In this document: piece after piece, positions 37,486 through 45,834 of the stretch
Layout of the letters: every line of letters begins with the position of its first letter
How positions within the stretch are numbered: the first letter of the stretch is position 1
Assembly (NCBI RefSeq): GCF_000373625.1
Contig: NZ_KB891993.1
Coordinates: 558,001 to 622,000, forward strand
From: Streptomyces sp. LaPpAH-108
GTDB lineage: Bacteria; Actinomycetota; Actinomycetes; Streptomycetales; Streptomycetaceae
Reading direction: 5' to 3'
Length of the DNA: 64,000 nt
Made by a program: the position numbers and the translations under genes
Notes under the pieces: model-generated
What the model was told of the DNA's origin: nothing
Seen by the model: only the letters and a program-made list of their open reading frames with translations
Databases searched by the model: none

Positions 37486-38411
37486 ATGCGTGTGCTCTTC
37501 ATCGGACCGCCGCTGTACGGACTGCTGTATCCGGTCCTCTCCCTGGCCCAGGCGTGTGGCAGCCGGACCTCGTCGTCTATCCGCCGCTCGGAGTCGCCGG
37601 GCCGCTCGTCGCGGCCAAGTACGACCTGCCCGTGGTCATGCAGACCGTCGGCTTCGGACACCAGCGCCGGCACATCGAGGGCGTGACACGCTCGATGGAC
37701 GACGCCTACGCCCGGCACGGCGTCGCGGCGCCCCAGCCGGACCTGGCCTGGCTGGACATAGCCCCGCCGAGCATGCGCGTGCTCGACGAGCCGGACCTGT
37801 GGTCGATGCGGTACGTCCCCTTCAACGGCGGCACCGTCCTGGAGGACTGGTGGAGCGCCGACACCGGACGGCCCCGCGTCGTCGTCAGCCTCGGCACGCT
37901 CAAGCCGATGGTCGACGGCATCGATCTGATCAAGTGGGTCGTCGAATCCGCCCACGAGTCGGACGCGGAGTTCGTCCTGTCGCTCGGCGAGCACGGGCAG
38001 CGGGAGATCGGCTCGCTGCCGGACAACGTCCGCCTCGTGTCCTGGATCCCGATGGGGCCGCTCCTGGGCCGCGCCGCCGGGTTCATCCACCATGGCGGCG
38101 CCGGGAACACGCTGACCGCGCTGTCGGCCGGAGTCCCGCAGATCGTGTTCGGCCAGGGCGCGGACCGGCCCGTCAACGCCGAGACCGTGCGGGATCGCGG
38201 TTGCGGATTCGTCCCGGCCGAGCACGGGCTCGTCAAGGCCGACATCGACCGGCTGCTCACCGACCCGGCGCTGCGGACCGCCGCCGCCGAGGTGCGCGAC
38301 GAGATGCGCACGCAGGACCCGCCGACCGTCGTCGCCCGGCGGCTCGCCGAACTCGTCGCCTCGGGCACCCGGCCCGGCCGGACGACCTCACCCGCACGCA
38401 AGGACCGCTGA
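37486..38411 (+). pseudogene. Glycosyltransferase (IroB/GT1-like) with internal deletion and frameshift
   Basis: The start is good (GGAG, then ATG 37486: MRVLFIGPPLYGLLYPVLSLAQA) and matches activator-independent GT1 enzymes. Right after LAQA the reading shifts: in the other frame VWQPDLVVYPPLGVAGPLVAAKYDLP begins at once near 37553, and continues normally to HHGGAGNTLTALSAGVPQIVFGQGADRP and the stop at 38411. Compared with typical 380-400-residue relatives, roughly 80 N-domain residues are missing, and the join is out of frame. The gene next to an IroC-like exporter suggests an ancestral role in glucosylating a catecholate siderophore. As read it cannot make a working enzyme. Confidence 0.82.
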
Positions 38412-38417
38412 GGAGAC

Positions 38418-41330
38418 ATGCCGATTTCACTGTTCCCCACGACAGGACCCGGCTGGCTCCGGCGGCTGATGAGCATCTGCCTGAGCCGCAAGCGGCTCAT
38501 GACCGCGATCGTGCTCTCGTCCATTCTGAGCATCGTCCTCGTGACACTCGGCCCGCTGCTGACCAAGGACGGCGTGAACCAGGCCGTCGCCGGTGACAGC
38601 GGCGGCATCGCCCGGGTGGCCGGGGGTCTCGTCCTGATCGCCGCGATCGACTTCGCGGGCAACTACGTCCGCCGCTTCACCGGCGGCAAACTCGCCCTCG
38701 ACGTCCAGCACAGCCTGCGCGAGGACGTGTTCCGCAGCATCCAGCGGCTCGACGGGCCCGGCCAGGACAAGCTGCGCACCGGCCAGGTCATCTCCCGCAC
38801 CAACAGCGACCTCCAGCAGATCCAGCAGATGCTGACGATGCTTCCGGTGCCGCTGACCGTCGTGACGTACTACCTCTTCGGCATCACCGCGATGTGCTGG
38901 CTCTCGCCCCGGTTGACCGTGGTCACCGTCGCCGTGGTCGTCGCGCTCGGTGCCGTCGCCCTGTGGACCAGGCGCCGTGTCTTCGAGACCTCGGCCCGGG
39001 CGGCGAACGACGCGGCGGAGGTGACCGAGCACATCAAGGAGGTCATCGACGGCGTCCGCGTCGTCAAGGGCTTCGGCCAGGAGGAGCGGGAGGTCCGCTG
39101 GCTCGACCGGGCCACACGCGGCCTCTTCGGTCGGCGGATGCGGATGATGCGGGTGCATGCCGCCCCCGGGGCGACCATGCTCGCCCTGCCCGTCCTCGGT
39201 CAGATCGCCGTCCTCGTCTACGGCGGCAGCATGGTCATGGACGGCTCGATCGACATCGGTACGTTCATCGCCTTCGCCGCGTATCTGACCATGCTGACCG
39301 GCCCGACCCGGGTGTTCGCGTCGTACCTGGTGATCGCGCAGCGCACGCGCGCCTCGGCCGAGCGGATCTTCGAACTCATCGACTCCCGGCCGGAGATCCA
39401 CGACGGAACCGCCGATCTCCCCGTATCCCCCACGGAGTTGGTGTTCGAGAACGTCGGCTTCGGTTACACCCACGACGACCCGGTCCTGTGCGACGTCTCC
39501 TTCCGCGTCGGAGCCGGGGAGACCGTGGCCGTCGTCGGCCCCTCAGGGTCCGGCAAGTCGACGCTGTCGCTGCTGATACCGCGGTTCTACAACGCCACTT
39601 CCGGCACCATCGCCCTGGGCACCGCGGACGGCCGCACCGACATCCGCGAGCTGCGTCTGGAGGCCCTGCGGGCCGACGTCGGCGTCGTCTTCGAGGAGCC
39701 GTTCCTGTTCGCCCGCAGCGTCCGGGAGAACATCGCCTACGGACACGAGGGCGCCACGGACGAGGAGATCGTCGCCGCGGCCGAGGCGGCGGGCGCGCAC
39801 GCGTTCATCGCCGCGCTGCCCGCGGGCTACGACACCGAGCTGACCGAGCGCGGGCAGAACCTCTCGGGCGGTCAGCGTCAACGCCTAGCCCTGGCAAGGG
39901 CGTTGCTGCAGCGGCCACCGGTGCTGATCGTCGACGACGCGACCTCCGCGGTGGACGCCACGACCGAGGCCGCCATCCACCGCGCCCTGGAGGAGTACGT
40001 CGGCGGCGACCGGATCACCGTGCTCATCGCCCGCCGCCGCTCCACGCTGGAACTCGCCGACCGGATCGTGGTGCTCGACGGCGGTCGCGTCGCCGACATC
40101 GGCACCTACGCCGAACTGGCCGAACGCAGCGTGCTCTTCCAGGAGTTGATCGCGGGTGACGGCGACGCCATCGACGCCCGCACCGCGCGTACCCCGAGCG
40201 AGCTGTGGCCGGCCCGGGAACAGGGGGACGAGGAGGATTCCACGGCCCCGGCCGGTCGGCGCGACCGGTTCGCGGAGATCCCGCCCGCGGTGCTCGCCGA
40301 CGTGGCCCTGGAGACGCCGCCCACGCTGAGGGCGATCCTGCGCCCGGTGCGGGGGCTGCTCATGGTCGCGCTCGGGCTGATCGCCTTCGACGCGCTGGCG
40401 CGTGTGGTCGTGCCGGTCCTGCTGCAACGGGGCATCGACGACGGCATCTCGCTCGGCTCGATGAGCACGGTCTGGTGGATCGCCGCGATCTCCCTCGCCC
40501 TGTGCGCGGCCAACTGGTTCGTCTACACCTACCAGACCCTGACCAGCGCCCGCGCATCCGAGTCCGTGCAGTACGCCCTGCGGCTGCGCAGTTACCGGCA
40601 TCTGAACCGGCTGGGCCTGGACCACTACGAGAAGGAGAGCGCGGGCAGCCTGCTCACCCGGATGACCGTGGACATCGACTCCCTGTCGAAGTTCCTTCAA
40701 CAGGGCATGGTGCAGGGCCTGGTGAGTGTGCTGACGATGGGCGGCATCGCCGTCGCCATGTTCGTGCTGGACCACCGGCTCGCCCTCGCCGCGCTGGCGC
40801 CGTTCCCGGTGATCGCGCTGATCACGCCGGTCTTCCGCAGGCTGAGTTCGAGCGCGTACCAGGAGGCGCGTGACCAGCTCGGCAAGGTCAACAGTTCCCT
40901 GCGGGAGAACGTCGCGGGCCTGCGCGTCGCCCAGTCCCACGGCAAGCAGCACAGCACGGAGAAGCACTTCAGCGCCTTGTCCAACCTGAACCGGCTCATC
41001 CAGGTGAAGGGCCAGCGGTACATCTCGCTGTACTTCCCGTTCCTGGCGTTCTGCTCCGAACTGTCGATGGCCCTGGTCGTGCTGGTCGGCGGACACCTCG
41101 TGGCGAGCGGCTCCGTGACGACCGGTGTGCTCGCGGCGTTCCTGCTGCTGCTCGGCCAGTTCTACGGGCCGAGCAGCAGCTCTCGTCCATCTACGACTCC
41201 TATCTGCAGACCCGTACCAGCGTGCGTAAGGTCACCCAGCTGCTCGCCACCGAACCGGCCCGGTCCCCGGCCGCCGATCCGGTCCCGGTGTCCGGCCGGT
41301 TCAGCGGACGTCTCGAACTGCGGGACGTGA
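38418..41330 (+). CDS. IroC-like fused ABC exporter, first part (TMD-NBD-TMD), frameshifted
   Basis: This 970-residue reading carries a membrane domain, an ATPase domain, and a second membrane domain, then runs off frame after LLLLGQFYGP. The intended continuation (EQQLSSIYDSYLQTRTSVRKV) is in the next frame and leads into the ATPase at 41222-42067. One extra G after CCG at 41171 would restore a 1216-residue TMD-NBD-TMD-NBD protein, the size of IroC, which exports glucosylated enterobactin. NBD1 has Walker A GPSGSGKST and LSGGQ, but Asp replaces the catalytic Glu (IVDDATSAVD), Arg replaces the switch His (IARRRST), and Glu replaces the Q-loop Gln (VFEEPF). The ATG follows GAGGAG, seven bases after the glycosyltransferase stop. 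Confidence 0.85.
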   Translation: MPISLFPTTGPGWLRRLMSICLSRKRLMTAIVLSSILSIVLVTLGPLLTKDGVNQAVAGDSGGIARVAGGLVLIAAIDFAGNYVRRFTGGKLALDVQHSLREDVFRSIQRLDGPGQDKLRTGQVISRTNSDLQQIQQMLTMLPVPLTVVTYYLFGITAMCWLSPRLTVVTVAVVVALGAVALWTRRRVFETSARAANDAAEVTEHIKEVIDGVRVVKGFGQEEREVRWLDRATRGLFGRRMRMMRVHAAPGATMLALPVLGQIAVLVYGGSMVMDGSIDIGTFIAFAAYLTMLTGPTRVFASYLVIAQRTRASAERIFELIDSRPEIHDGTADLPVSPTELVFENVGFGYTHDDPVLCDVSFRVGAGETVAVVGPSGSGKSTLSLLIPRFYNATSGTIALGTADGRTDIRELRLEALRADVGVVFEEPFLFARSVRENIAYGHEGATDEEIVAAAEAAGAHAFIAALPAGYDTELTERGQNLSGGQRQRLALARALLQRPPVLIVDDATSAVDATTEAAIHRALEEYVGGDRITVLIARRRSTLELADRIVVLDGGRVADIGTYAELAERSVLFQELIAGDGDAIDARTARTPSELWPAREQGDEEDSTAPAGRRDRFAEIPPAVLADVALETPPTLRAILRPVRGLLMVALGLIAFDALARVVVPVLLQRGIDDGISLGSMSTVWWIAAISLALCAANWFVYTYQTLTSARASESVQYALRLRSYRHLNRLGLDHYEKESAGSLLTRMTVDIDSLSKFLQQGMVQGLVSVLTMGGIAVAMFVLDHRLALAALAPFPVIALITPVFRRLSSSAYQEARDQLGKVNSSLRENVAGLRVAQSHGKQHSTEKHFSALSNLNRLIQVKGQRYISLYFPFLAFCSELSMALVVLVGGHLVASGSVTTGVLAAFLLLLGQFYGPSSSSRPSTTPICRPVPACVRSPSCSPPNRPGPRPPIRSRCPAGSADVSNCGT

Positions 41331-42067
41331 CCTTCCGGTACGAGGGAGCGGCCGAGGACACGATCGACATCGCGGACCTCACCCTGGAGGCCGGGCTGAG
41401 CGTCGCCGTCGTCGGCGCCACCGGCGCGGGCAAGTCGACCCTGGTGAAGCTCCTCGCGCGGTTCTACCGCCCGGCGTCCGGCACGATCCGCCTCGACGGG
41501 GTCGACATCGGCCACTACGACCTGGCCGGTTACCGGCAGCGGATCGGCATCGTCCCGCAGGAGGCCCATCTGTTCGAGGGCGACATCGCGGAGAACATCC
41601 GCTACGGCCGCCCCGACGCGAGCGATGCCGAGGTCACCGCCGCCGCGCGGGCGGTCGGCGCGACCGCGGCCATCGCCCGGCTGCCCGGCGGGTTCCGGCA
41701 CGCCGTGCGCCAGGCGGGCGGCAATCTGTCGGCCAGCGAGCGTCAGCTCGTCGCCCTGGCCCGGGTGGCGCTGGTCGAGCCCGACGTGCTGCTGCTCGAC
41801 GAGGCCACCGCGATGCTCGACTCGGGCACCGAAGCCGCCGTGCTCGACGGCATGTTCCGGGCCGCCCGGGACAAGACGGCCCTGCTGGTGGCCCACCGTC
41901 TGACGACGGCCGCCCGCTGCGACCGGGTTCTGGTGATGGACGCGGGCAAGCCGGTCGAGTACGGCACACACGACGAACTCCTGGCGCGCCAGGGGGCGTA
42001 CGCCCGGCTGTGGGAGAGCGCGCGGCCCCAGGCGCCGTCCCGTCAGGAGGTCGGATCGGGGGTCTGA
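41222..42067 (+). CDS. IroC-like fused ABC exporter, second ATPase domain (frameshifted part)
   Basis: The 281-residue reading (GTG at 41222, no good ribosome site) is the C-terminal ATPase domain of the fused exporter. Walker A GATGAGKST, Q-loop VPQEAHLF, Walker B LLLDEATAMLD and switch VAHRL are intact. The signature is LSASERQ instead of LSGGQRQ. So it provides the catalytic half-site that would pair with the LSGGQ of the first ATPase domain. It overlaps the out-of-frame tail of the upstream reading. A convergent terminator follows at 42093. Confidence 0.82.
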   Translation: MRKVTQLLATEPARSPAADPVPVSGRFSGRLELRDVTFRYEGAAEDTIDIADLTLEAGLSVAVVGATGAGKSTLVKLLARFYRPASGTIRLDGVDIGHYDLAGYRQRIGIVPQEAHLFEGDIAENIRYGRPDASDAEVTAAARAVGATAAIARLPGGFRHAVRQAGGNLSASERQLVALARVALVEPDVLLLDEATAMLDSGTEAAVLDGMFRAARDKTALLVAHRLTTAARCDRVLVMDAGKPVEYGTHDELLARQGAYARLWESARPQAPSRQEVGSGV

Positions 42068-42092
42068 GCCGCGCCCCCTCGCCCTGTACGAC

Positions 42093-42124
42093 GGAGTCCC
42101 CCCGGCCATCGCCGGGGGGACTCC
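42093..42124. terminator. Bidirectional terminator, perfect 13-bp stem
   Basis: ggagtccccccgg (42093-42105) pairs exactly with 42112-42124 across a 6-nt loop. It lies between the exporter stop (42067) and the stop of the convergent permease gene (42140). Confidence 0.85.
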
Positions 42125-42139
42125 TGTCGGACCTTCCGG

Positions 42140-43216
42140 TCACACGTGATGCGCCTTGCGCTCCCGCAGCAGCAGCCACGCCAGGAACAGGCCGCCGCCG
42201 ACCCCGGTCACCACTCCCACGGGCATCAGGGCCGATCCGGTCACGCGCTGCGTCACCAGATCGGCGGTCGTCACCAGAAGGGCGCCCATCCACGCGGAGG
42301 GCAGCACGTTCGGCCCCGCCGCCCGGGTGACGCGCCGGGCCAGCTGGGGCGAGGCCATCGCGAGGAACGGGATCGGACCGGCGGCGGCCACCGCCATCGC
42401 GGTCAGGCCGGTGCCCGCGCACAGCAGGATCAGGCGGCTGCGTTCCGGCGGCACACCCAGCGCGCCCGCCGTGTCGTCGCCCATCTCCAGTATGGTCAGC
42501 CGACGCCCGTGGACCAGGACGACGGGAACGCAGACCACGAGACCGAGCCCGGCCATGCGTACCTCGTTCCAGCCTCGGTCGTTGAGAGAGCCGATCATCC
42601 AGCTCGCCGCCTGCGCGGCCTTGCCGATGTCGGCGCGGACGTACAGGAAGCTGGTCGCCGCCCCGAGCACCGCGGACACGCCGATGCCGACGAGCACGAG
42701 CCGATACCCGTGCACGCCACGGCGCCAGGCCAGCAGATAGACCGCCGTGGCCGTGGCGAAGCCGCCGACCAGCGCGCCGAGCGCGGTCTGCGGGGCGCCC
42801 GCGTTCAGGAAGATGATCGCGACGAGCGCGCCCGCGGACGCGCCGTTGCCGAATCCGATGATGTCCGGGCTGCCCAGCGGGTTGCGGGTGAGCGACTGGA
42901 AGACGGAGCCGGCCATGCCGGTGCCGAAGCCGACCAGGACGGCCACAAGGGCACGGGGCAGCCGCAGGCCGAGCACGATGAACTCGGCGCCGGGCGGCCC
43001 GTTCCCGGCGAAGGTCCGCAGGACCTGAGCGGGCGACAGCTCGTAGGTGCCGGTGCCGACGGAGAGCACGACCAGGAACGCCGTCAGCACGATCAGCGCG
43101 AGGCAGACGAGGACCGTGCGCGGGTCGAAGCGGAGAGAGTAGCGGCCCACACGGAGTCGGCCCGCGCGCAACTCGACGCGGATCGGGCGCTGTTCGTCCT
43201 GAACCAGGGTCGTCAC
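42140..43216 (-). CDS. Ferric-siderophore ABC permease, FecCD family (second)
   Basis: A GTG at 43216 overlapping the upstream stop (GTGA) gives 358 residues. It has about nine to ten membrane helices and FecCD signatures: RLPRALVAVLVGFGTGMAGSVFQSLTRNPLGSPDIIGFGNGASAGA, GDDTAGALGVPPERSRLIL and AGPIPFLAMASPQLARRVT. It pairs with the FecCD protein just upstream to form the membrane channel of a ferric-catecholate importer. The long upstream frame extension is an Arg-rich shadow and was not used. Confidence 0.92.
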   Translation of the reverse strand: MTTLVQDEQRPIRVELRAGRLRVGRYSLRFDPRTVLVCLALIVLTAFLVVLSVGTGTYELSPAQVLRTFAGNGPPGAEFIVLGLRLPRALVAVLVGFGTGMAGSVFQSLTRNPLGSPDIIGFGNGASAGALVAIIFLNAGAPQTALGALVGGFATATAVYLLAWRRGVHGYRLVLVGIGVSAVLGAATSFLYVRADIGKAAQAASWMIGSLNDRGWNEVRMAGLGLVVCVPVVLVHGRRLTILEMGDDTAGALGVPPERSRLILLCAGTGLTAMAVAAAGPIPFLAMASPQLARRVTRAAGPNVLPSAWMGALLVTTADLVTQRVTGSALMPVGVVTGVGGGLFLAWLLLRERKAHHV

Positions 43217-44262
43217 AGCTGGGCCACCTTCCGCTGGCGTACGAGGTGGACGAAGAGCAGCCCACCGAGGAACGAGGTGACGATGTCCGCCTGGATCTCG
43301 GACGGCGACGCGACGACCCGGCCGATCACGTCGGCCCCGAGGAGCAGGGCGGGGGCGAACAGGGCGCAGTAGGGGAGCATCCAGCGCGGGTCCGGTCCGG
43401 TGAACGCCCGGACGGCGTGCGGGATCATCAGGCCGACGAAGCCGATCGGGCCGCACACGGCGGTGGCGCTGCCGCACAGCAGGGTGATGGCCACGACGGA
43501 CAGGATCCGGGTGCGGCGTACCGAGGTGCCGAGCGCACGCGCGTGGTCCTCGCCGAGCGAGAGCGCGCCGAGCGGCCGGGCCAGGGCGAAGGCCAGCAGG
43601 GCACCGGTGACCAGCAACGGCAGGGCGGCGAGCAGGAGTTCGGGGTCGCGTTTCTCCAGCGTGCCGACGGACCAGTAGCGCATCGTGTCGAGGGTGCTCA
43701 GGTCCCACAGCTGGAGGCCGTTGACGTAGCCGAACAGGGCCGCGTTGACGGCGGTGCCCGCGAGGGCGAGCCGGACCGGGGTCGCCGCGCGGGTGCCGCC
43801 GAGCGCGTTGACGAGGACGGCGGCGACGGCGGCGCCGAGCAGCGCGAACCACAGATACCCGGTGAACGAGGTGATGCCGAGGACGCCGATCGCGGTGACG
43901 ACCGCGGCCGAGGCTCCCGCGTTCACGCCGAGCAGTCCCGGATCGGCGAGCGGATTGCGGCTCAGGACCTGCATCACACCGCCCGCCAGGCCGAGCGCCG
44001 CGCCGACGGCGATCCCTATGAGGGTTCGTGGCAGCCGCAGTTCACGGACGATGTTGTCGTACCGGGAGCCGGAGGGCGAGAACAAGCCGGACCACACGTC
44101 GCCGAGCGGGATGTGCTCCGCGCCGACGGCAAGCGACAACGCACACGTCGCGACGAGGAGGACCACACCGGTCACCAGGCCGGTCAGCCGTGGGGAACGG
44201 CGGGGTGGCGTGGCCGATAGTCGCGGCGTCTCCCCCGGGCGGGGACGCGTTTCAGTCACCAT
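43213..44262 (-). CDS. Ferric-siderophore ABC permease, FecCD family (first)
   Basis: The 349-residue protein has FecCD features: RELRLPRTLIGIAVGAALGLAGGVMQVLSRNPLADPGLLGVNAGASAAVV, GEDHARALGTSVRRTRIL and CGPIGFVGLMIPHAVRAFTGPD. An iron box starts only 4 bases upstream of the ATG at 44262, leaving no room for a normal ribosome site, so the mRNA may be leaderless. It is translationally coupled to the second permease. No ATPase gene follows. Confidence 0.92.
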   Translation of the reverse strand: MVTETRPRPGETPRLSATPPRRSPRLTGLVTGVVLLVATCALSLAVGAEHIPLGDVWSGLFSPSGSRYDNIVRELRLPRTLIGIAVGAALGLAGGVMQVLSRNPLADPGLLGVNAGASAAVVTAIGVLGITSFTGYLWFALLGAAVAAVLVNALGGTRAATPVRLALAGTAVNAALFGYVNGLQLWDLSTLDTMRYWSVGTLEKRDPELLLAALPLLVTGALLAFALARPLGALSLGEDHARALGTSVRRTRILSVVAITLLCGSATAVCGPIGFVGLMIPHAVRAFTGPDPRWMLPYCALFAPALLLGADVIGRVVASPSEIQADIVTSFLGGLLFVHLVRQRKVAQL

Positions 44263-44266
44263 GCAC

Positions 44267-44285
44267 TTAGGTTAGGCTAACCTAA
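44267..44285. promoter_or_regulatory. Iron box (DmdR-type), permeases / binding protein
   Basis: ttaggttaggctaacctaa is a perfect 19-bp palindrome (9-bp arms around a central G) identical to the consensus. It lies between the divergent permease operon (start 44262) and the binding-protein side (first possible ATG 44356, SBP at 44570). Confidence 0.93.
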
Positions 44286-44355
44286 ACGCGCATGCCAGTG
44301 ATCACACTGCCGGAACTGCTCGGCCGTCGGCCGATTCAGCGGAGGAAGAGGAGAC

Positions 44356-44556
44356 ATGCGCGCCCAGACCGCAGGCCCCGCCCCGGATCTGACGGACCGT
44401 CGGCCGGTCCGCTTCACCGGTCCTCGGCGCCGGACCGCGTGTCACGGACCTCCGCGCCGTCACCTCTCCTCGCCCCGCGCGCCCGGTCGCCGGTCGGCCG
44501 AACGCCGCGCGGGCCCACCGGCCCGCCGCACATCCCTTCCCCTCTTGTTTCCTTAG
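44356..44556 (+). CDS. Possible leader ORF before siderophore-binding protein
   Basis: A 66-codon ORF (MRAQTAGPAPDLTDRRPVRF...) begins 8-15 bases after a strong ribosome site (GGAGGAAGAGGAG) and stops 13 bases before the next ATG. It is Arg/Pro-rich (a common artefact of high GC), with no recognisable family. If translated, it might couple translation to the binding-protein gene. It may equally be untranslated leader. Confidence 0.3.
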   Translation: MRAQTAGPAPDLTDRRPVRFTGPRRRTACHGPPRRHLSSPRAPGRRSAERRAGPPARRTSLPLLFP

Positions 44557-44569
44557 GAGCATCACGCAC

Positions 44570-45559
44570 ATGTCCCTCAACCGAACCTCCCGCCGCGCGG
44601 TCCTGCTCTCCTGCACCGCCGCCGTCACGGGAGCCCTGCTCCTGAGCGCCTGCGGCAGCGACGACAGTGACAGTGACAGCGGGAAGGACAAGACCGCGGC
44701 GGCCACCACACGTCAGATCACCGACGCCCAGGGCCGCAAGGTCGAGGTGCCCAGCGACCCGCGGAAGGTCGTCACGCTCAGCGAGCCGACCACCGATGCC
44801 ACTCTCGCCCTCGGCATAGAGCCCGTGGGTGTCACCGCAGGCCGGGGCCAGCAGGGCGTCTCCACCTACCTCGCCGACAAGGCGTCCAAGGCGCAGGTCG
44901 TCGCGACCGTCGCCGAGGCCGACATGGAGAAGCTGGCCGCGCTGCACCCCGACCTGATCCTGCTCGACGAGACGACCGGTGCGAAGAAGACCGTCGACAA
45001 GCTCCAGGAGATCGCGCCGACCGTCGTCACCGCGAAGCTGAACGAGGACTGGAAGAAGTCCTTCACCGACACGGCCGACGCCCTGAACAAGAAGGCGGAC
45101 GCCGAGAAGTGGCTGACGGACTTCGACACGGAGGTCGCCGGTCTCAAGAAGCAGCTCGGTGGCAACGCCGGGCGGTCCGTGTCCGTCATCCGCTGGCAGG
45201 ACGGCGCGCCCTCGGTCGTCGGCAAGGGCGACGGGGTCGTCGGCTCCACGCTGAAGGCGCTCGGCATGACCCGCCCGAAGGACCAGCAGGGCGCGAGCGC
45301 CGGGCACAGCGAGCCGGTCTCCCTGGAGAAGCTCACCACCATCGACGGCGACTGGCTGTTCTTCGGCACGCTCGGCGACAAGGCCGACGGCGAGAAGGCG
45401 TACCGCGAGGCGCGGAAGGTCACCAACTTCGGGAAGCTGCGGGCCGAGAAGGACAAGCACGTCGTGGTCGTCGAGGGCTCGGCGTGGAACAGCGCCGGTG
45501 GTCCGCTCTCCGCGCGGATCGTGCTCGACGACATCAAGGGCGCGCTGGCCGAGCGATAG
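44570..45559 (+). CDS. Iron-siderophore ABC transporter substrate-binding lipoprotein
   Basis: The 329-residue protein has a lipoprotein signal with LLSAC (Cys28), an acidic DSDSDS linker, then a FepB/FecB-type domain: RQITDAQGRKVEVPSDPRKVVTLSEPTTDATLALGI, LAALHPDLILLDETTG and GDWLFFGTLGD. It should bind the ferric catecholate outside the membrane and pass it to the two divergent FecCD permeases. AGGAG precedes the ATG. The iron box at 44267 is its likely control site, implying a leader of up to about 280 bases. Confidence 0.93.
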   Translation: MSLNRTSRRAVLLSCTAAVTGALLLSACGSDDSDSDSGKDKTAAATTRQITDAQGRKVEVPSDPRKVVTLSEPTTDATLALGIEPVGVTAGRGQQGVSTYLADKASKAQVVATVAEADMEKLAALHPDLILLDETTGAKKTVDKLQEIAPTVVTAKLNEDWKKSFTDTADALNKKADAEKWLTDFDTEVAGLKKQLGGNAGRSVSVIRWQDGAPSVVGKGDGVVGSTLKALGMTRPKDQQGASAGHSEPVSLEKLTTIDGDWLFFGTLGDKADGEKAYREARKVTNFGKLRAEKDKHVVVVEGSAWNSAGGPLSARIVLDDIKGALAER

Positions 45560-45579
45560 CCCCGGCGTCCGGTCAGGAT

Positions 45580-45611
45580 CCGGCGGGCGCCGGTAGGCCC
45601 GCGCCCGCCGG
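45580..45611 (+). terminator. Terminator after siderophore-binding protein
   Basis: ccggcgggcgc (45580-45590) pairs exactly with 45601-45611 over a 10-nt loop. It starts 20 bases after the binding-protein stop and precedes the next iron box, so the dhb operon is probably a separate transcript. Confidence 0.7.
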
Positions 45612-45696
45612 TCGCACCGCCCGCGCGGCGAGGAGCACACGCCCCGCCGCCCCCGAGGGACGGACGGTGACCTGACGACGACCTTCCCCCTCGAAG

Positions 45697-45715
45697 TATG
45701 GTTAGCCTAACCTAA
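45697..45715 (+). promoter_or_regulatory. Iron box (DmdR-type) of the dhb biosynthetic operon
   Basis: tatggttagcctaacctaa matches the iron-box consensus except at its second and third bases. It lies 36 bases before a 27-codon ORF and 116 bases before dhbA. It should repress the whole dhbACEB-ArCP-NRPS run in iron-replete cells. Confidence 0.85.
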
Positions 45716-45750
45716 GTTGACCGCCTCTTCAGTGACGGAGATTGCAGGCC

Positions 45751-45834
45751 ATGGTGCCGTACCAGACCTCCCGTTCCCTTCGCCCCACCGCCGATGCCAC
45801 GCGGGACACCCTCCGGAAGGCCGTGGTCAAGTGA
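45751..45834 (+). CDS. 27-residue leader ORF coupled to dhbA
   Basis: The ORF MVPYQTSRSLRPTADATRD...KAVVK starts at ATG 45751, with GGAG ten bases upstream, and its TGA overlaps the GTG start of dhbA (GTGA at 45831). Such 4-base overlaps are the normal sign of translational coupling in this operon (also dhbC/dhbE and ArCP/NRPS). It is the first ORF after the iron box. No known family; expression is inferred. Confidence 0.45.
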   Translation: MVPYQTSRSLRPTADATRDTLRKAVVK

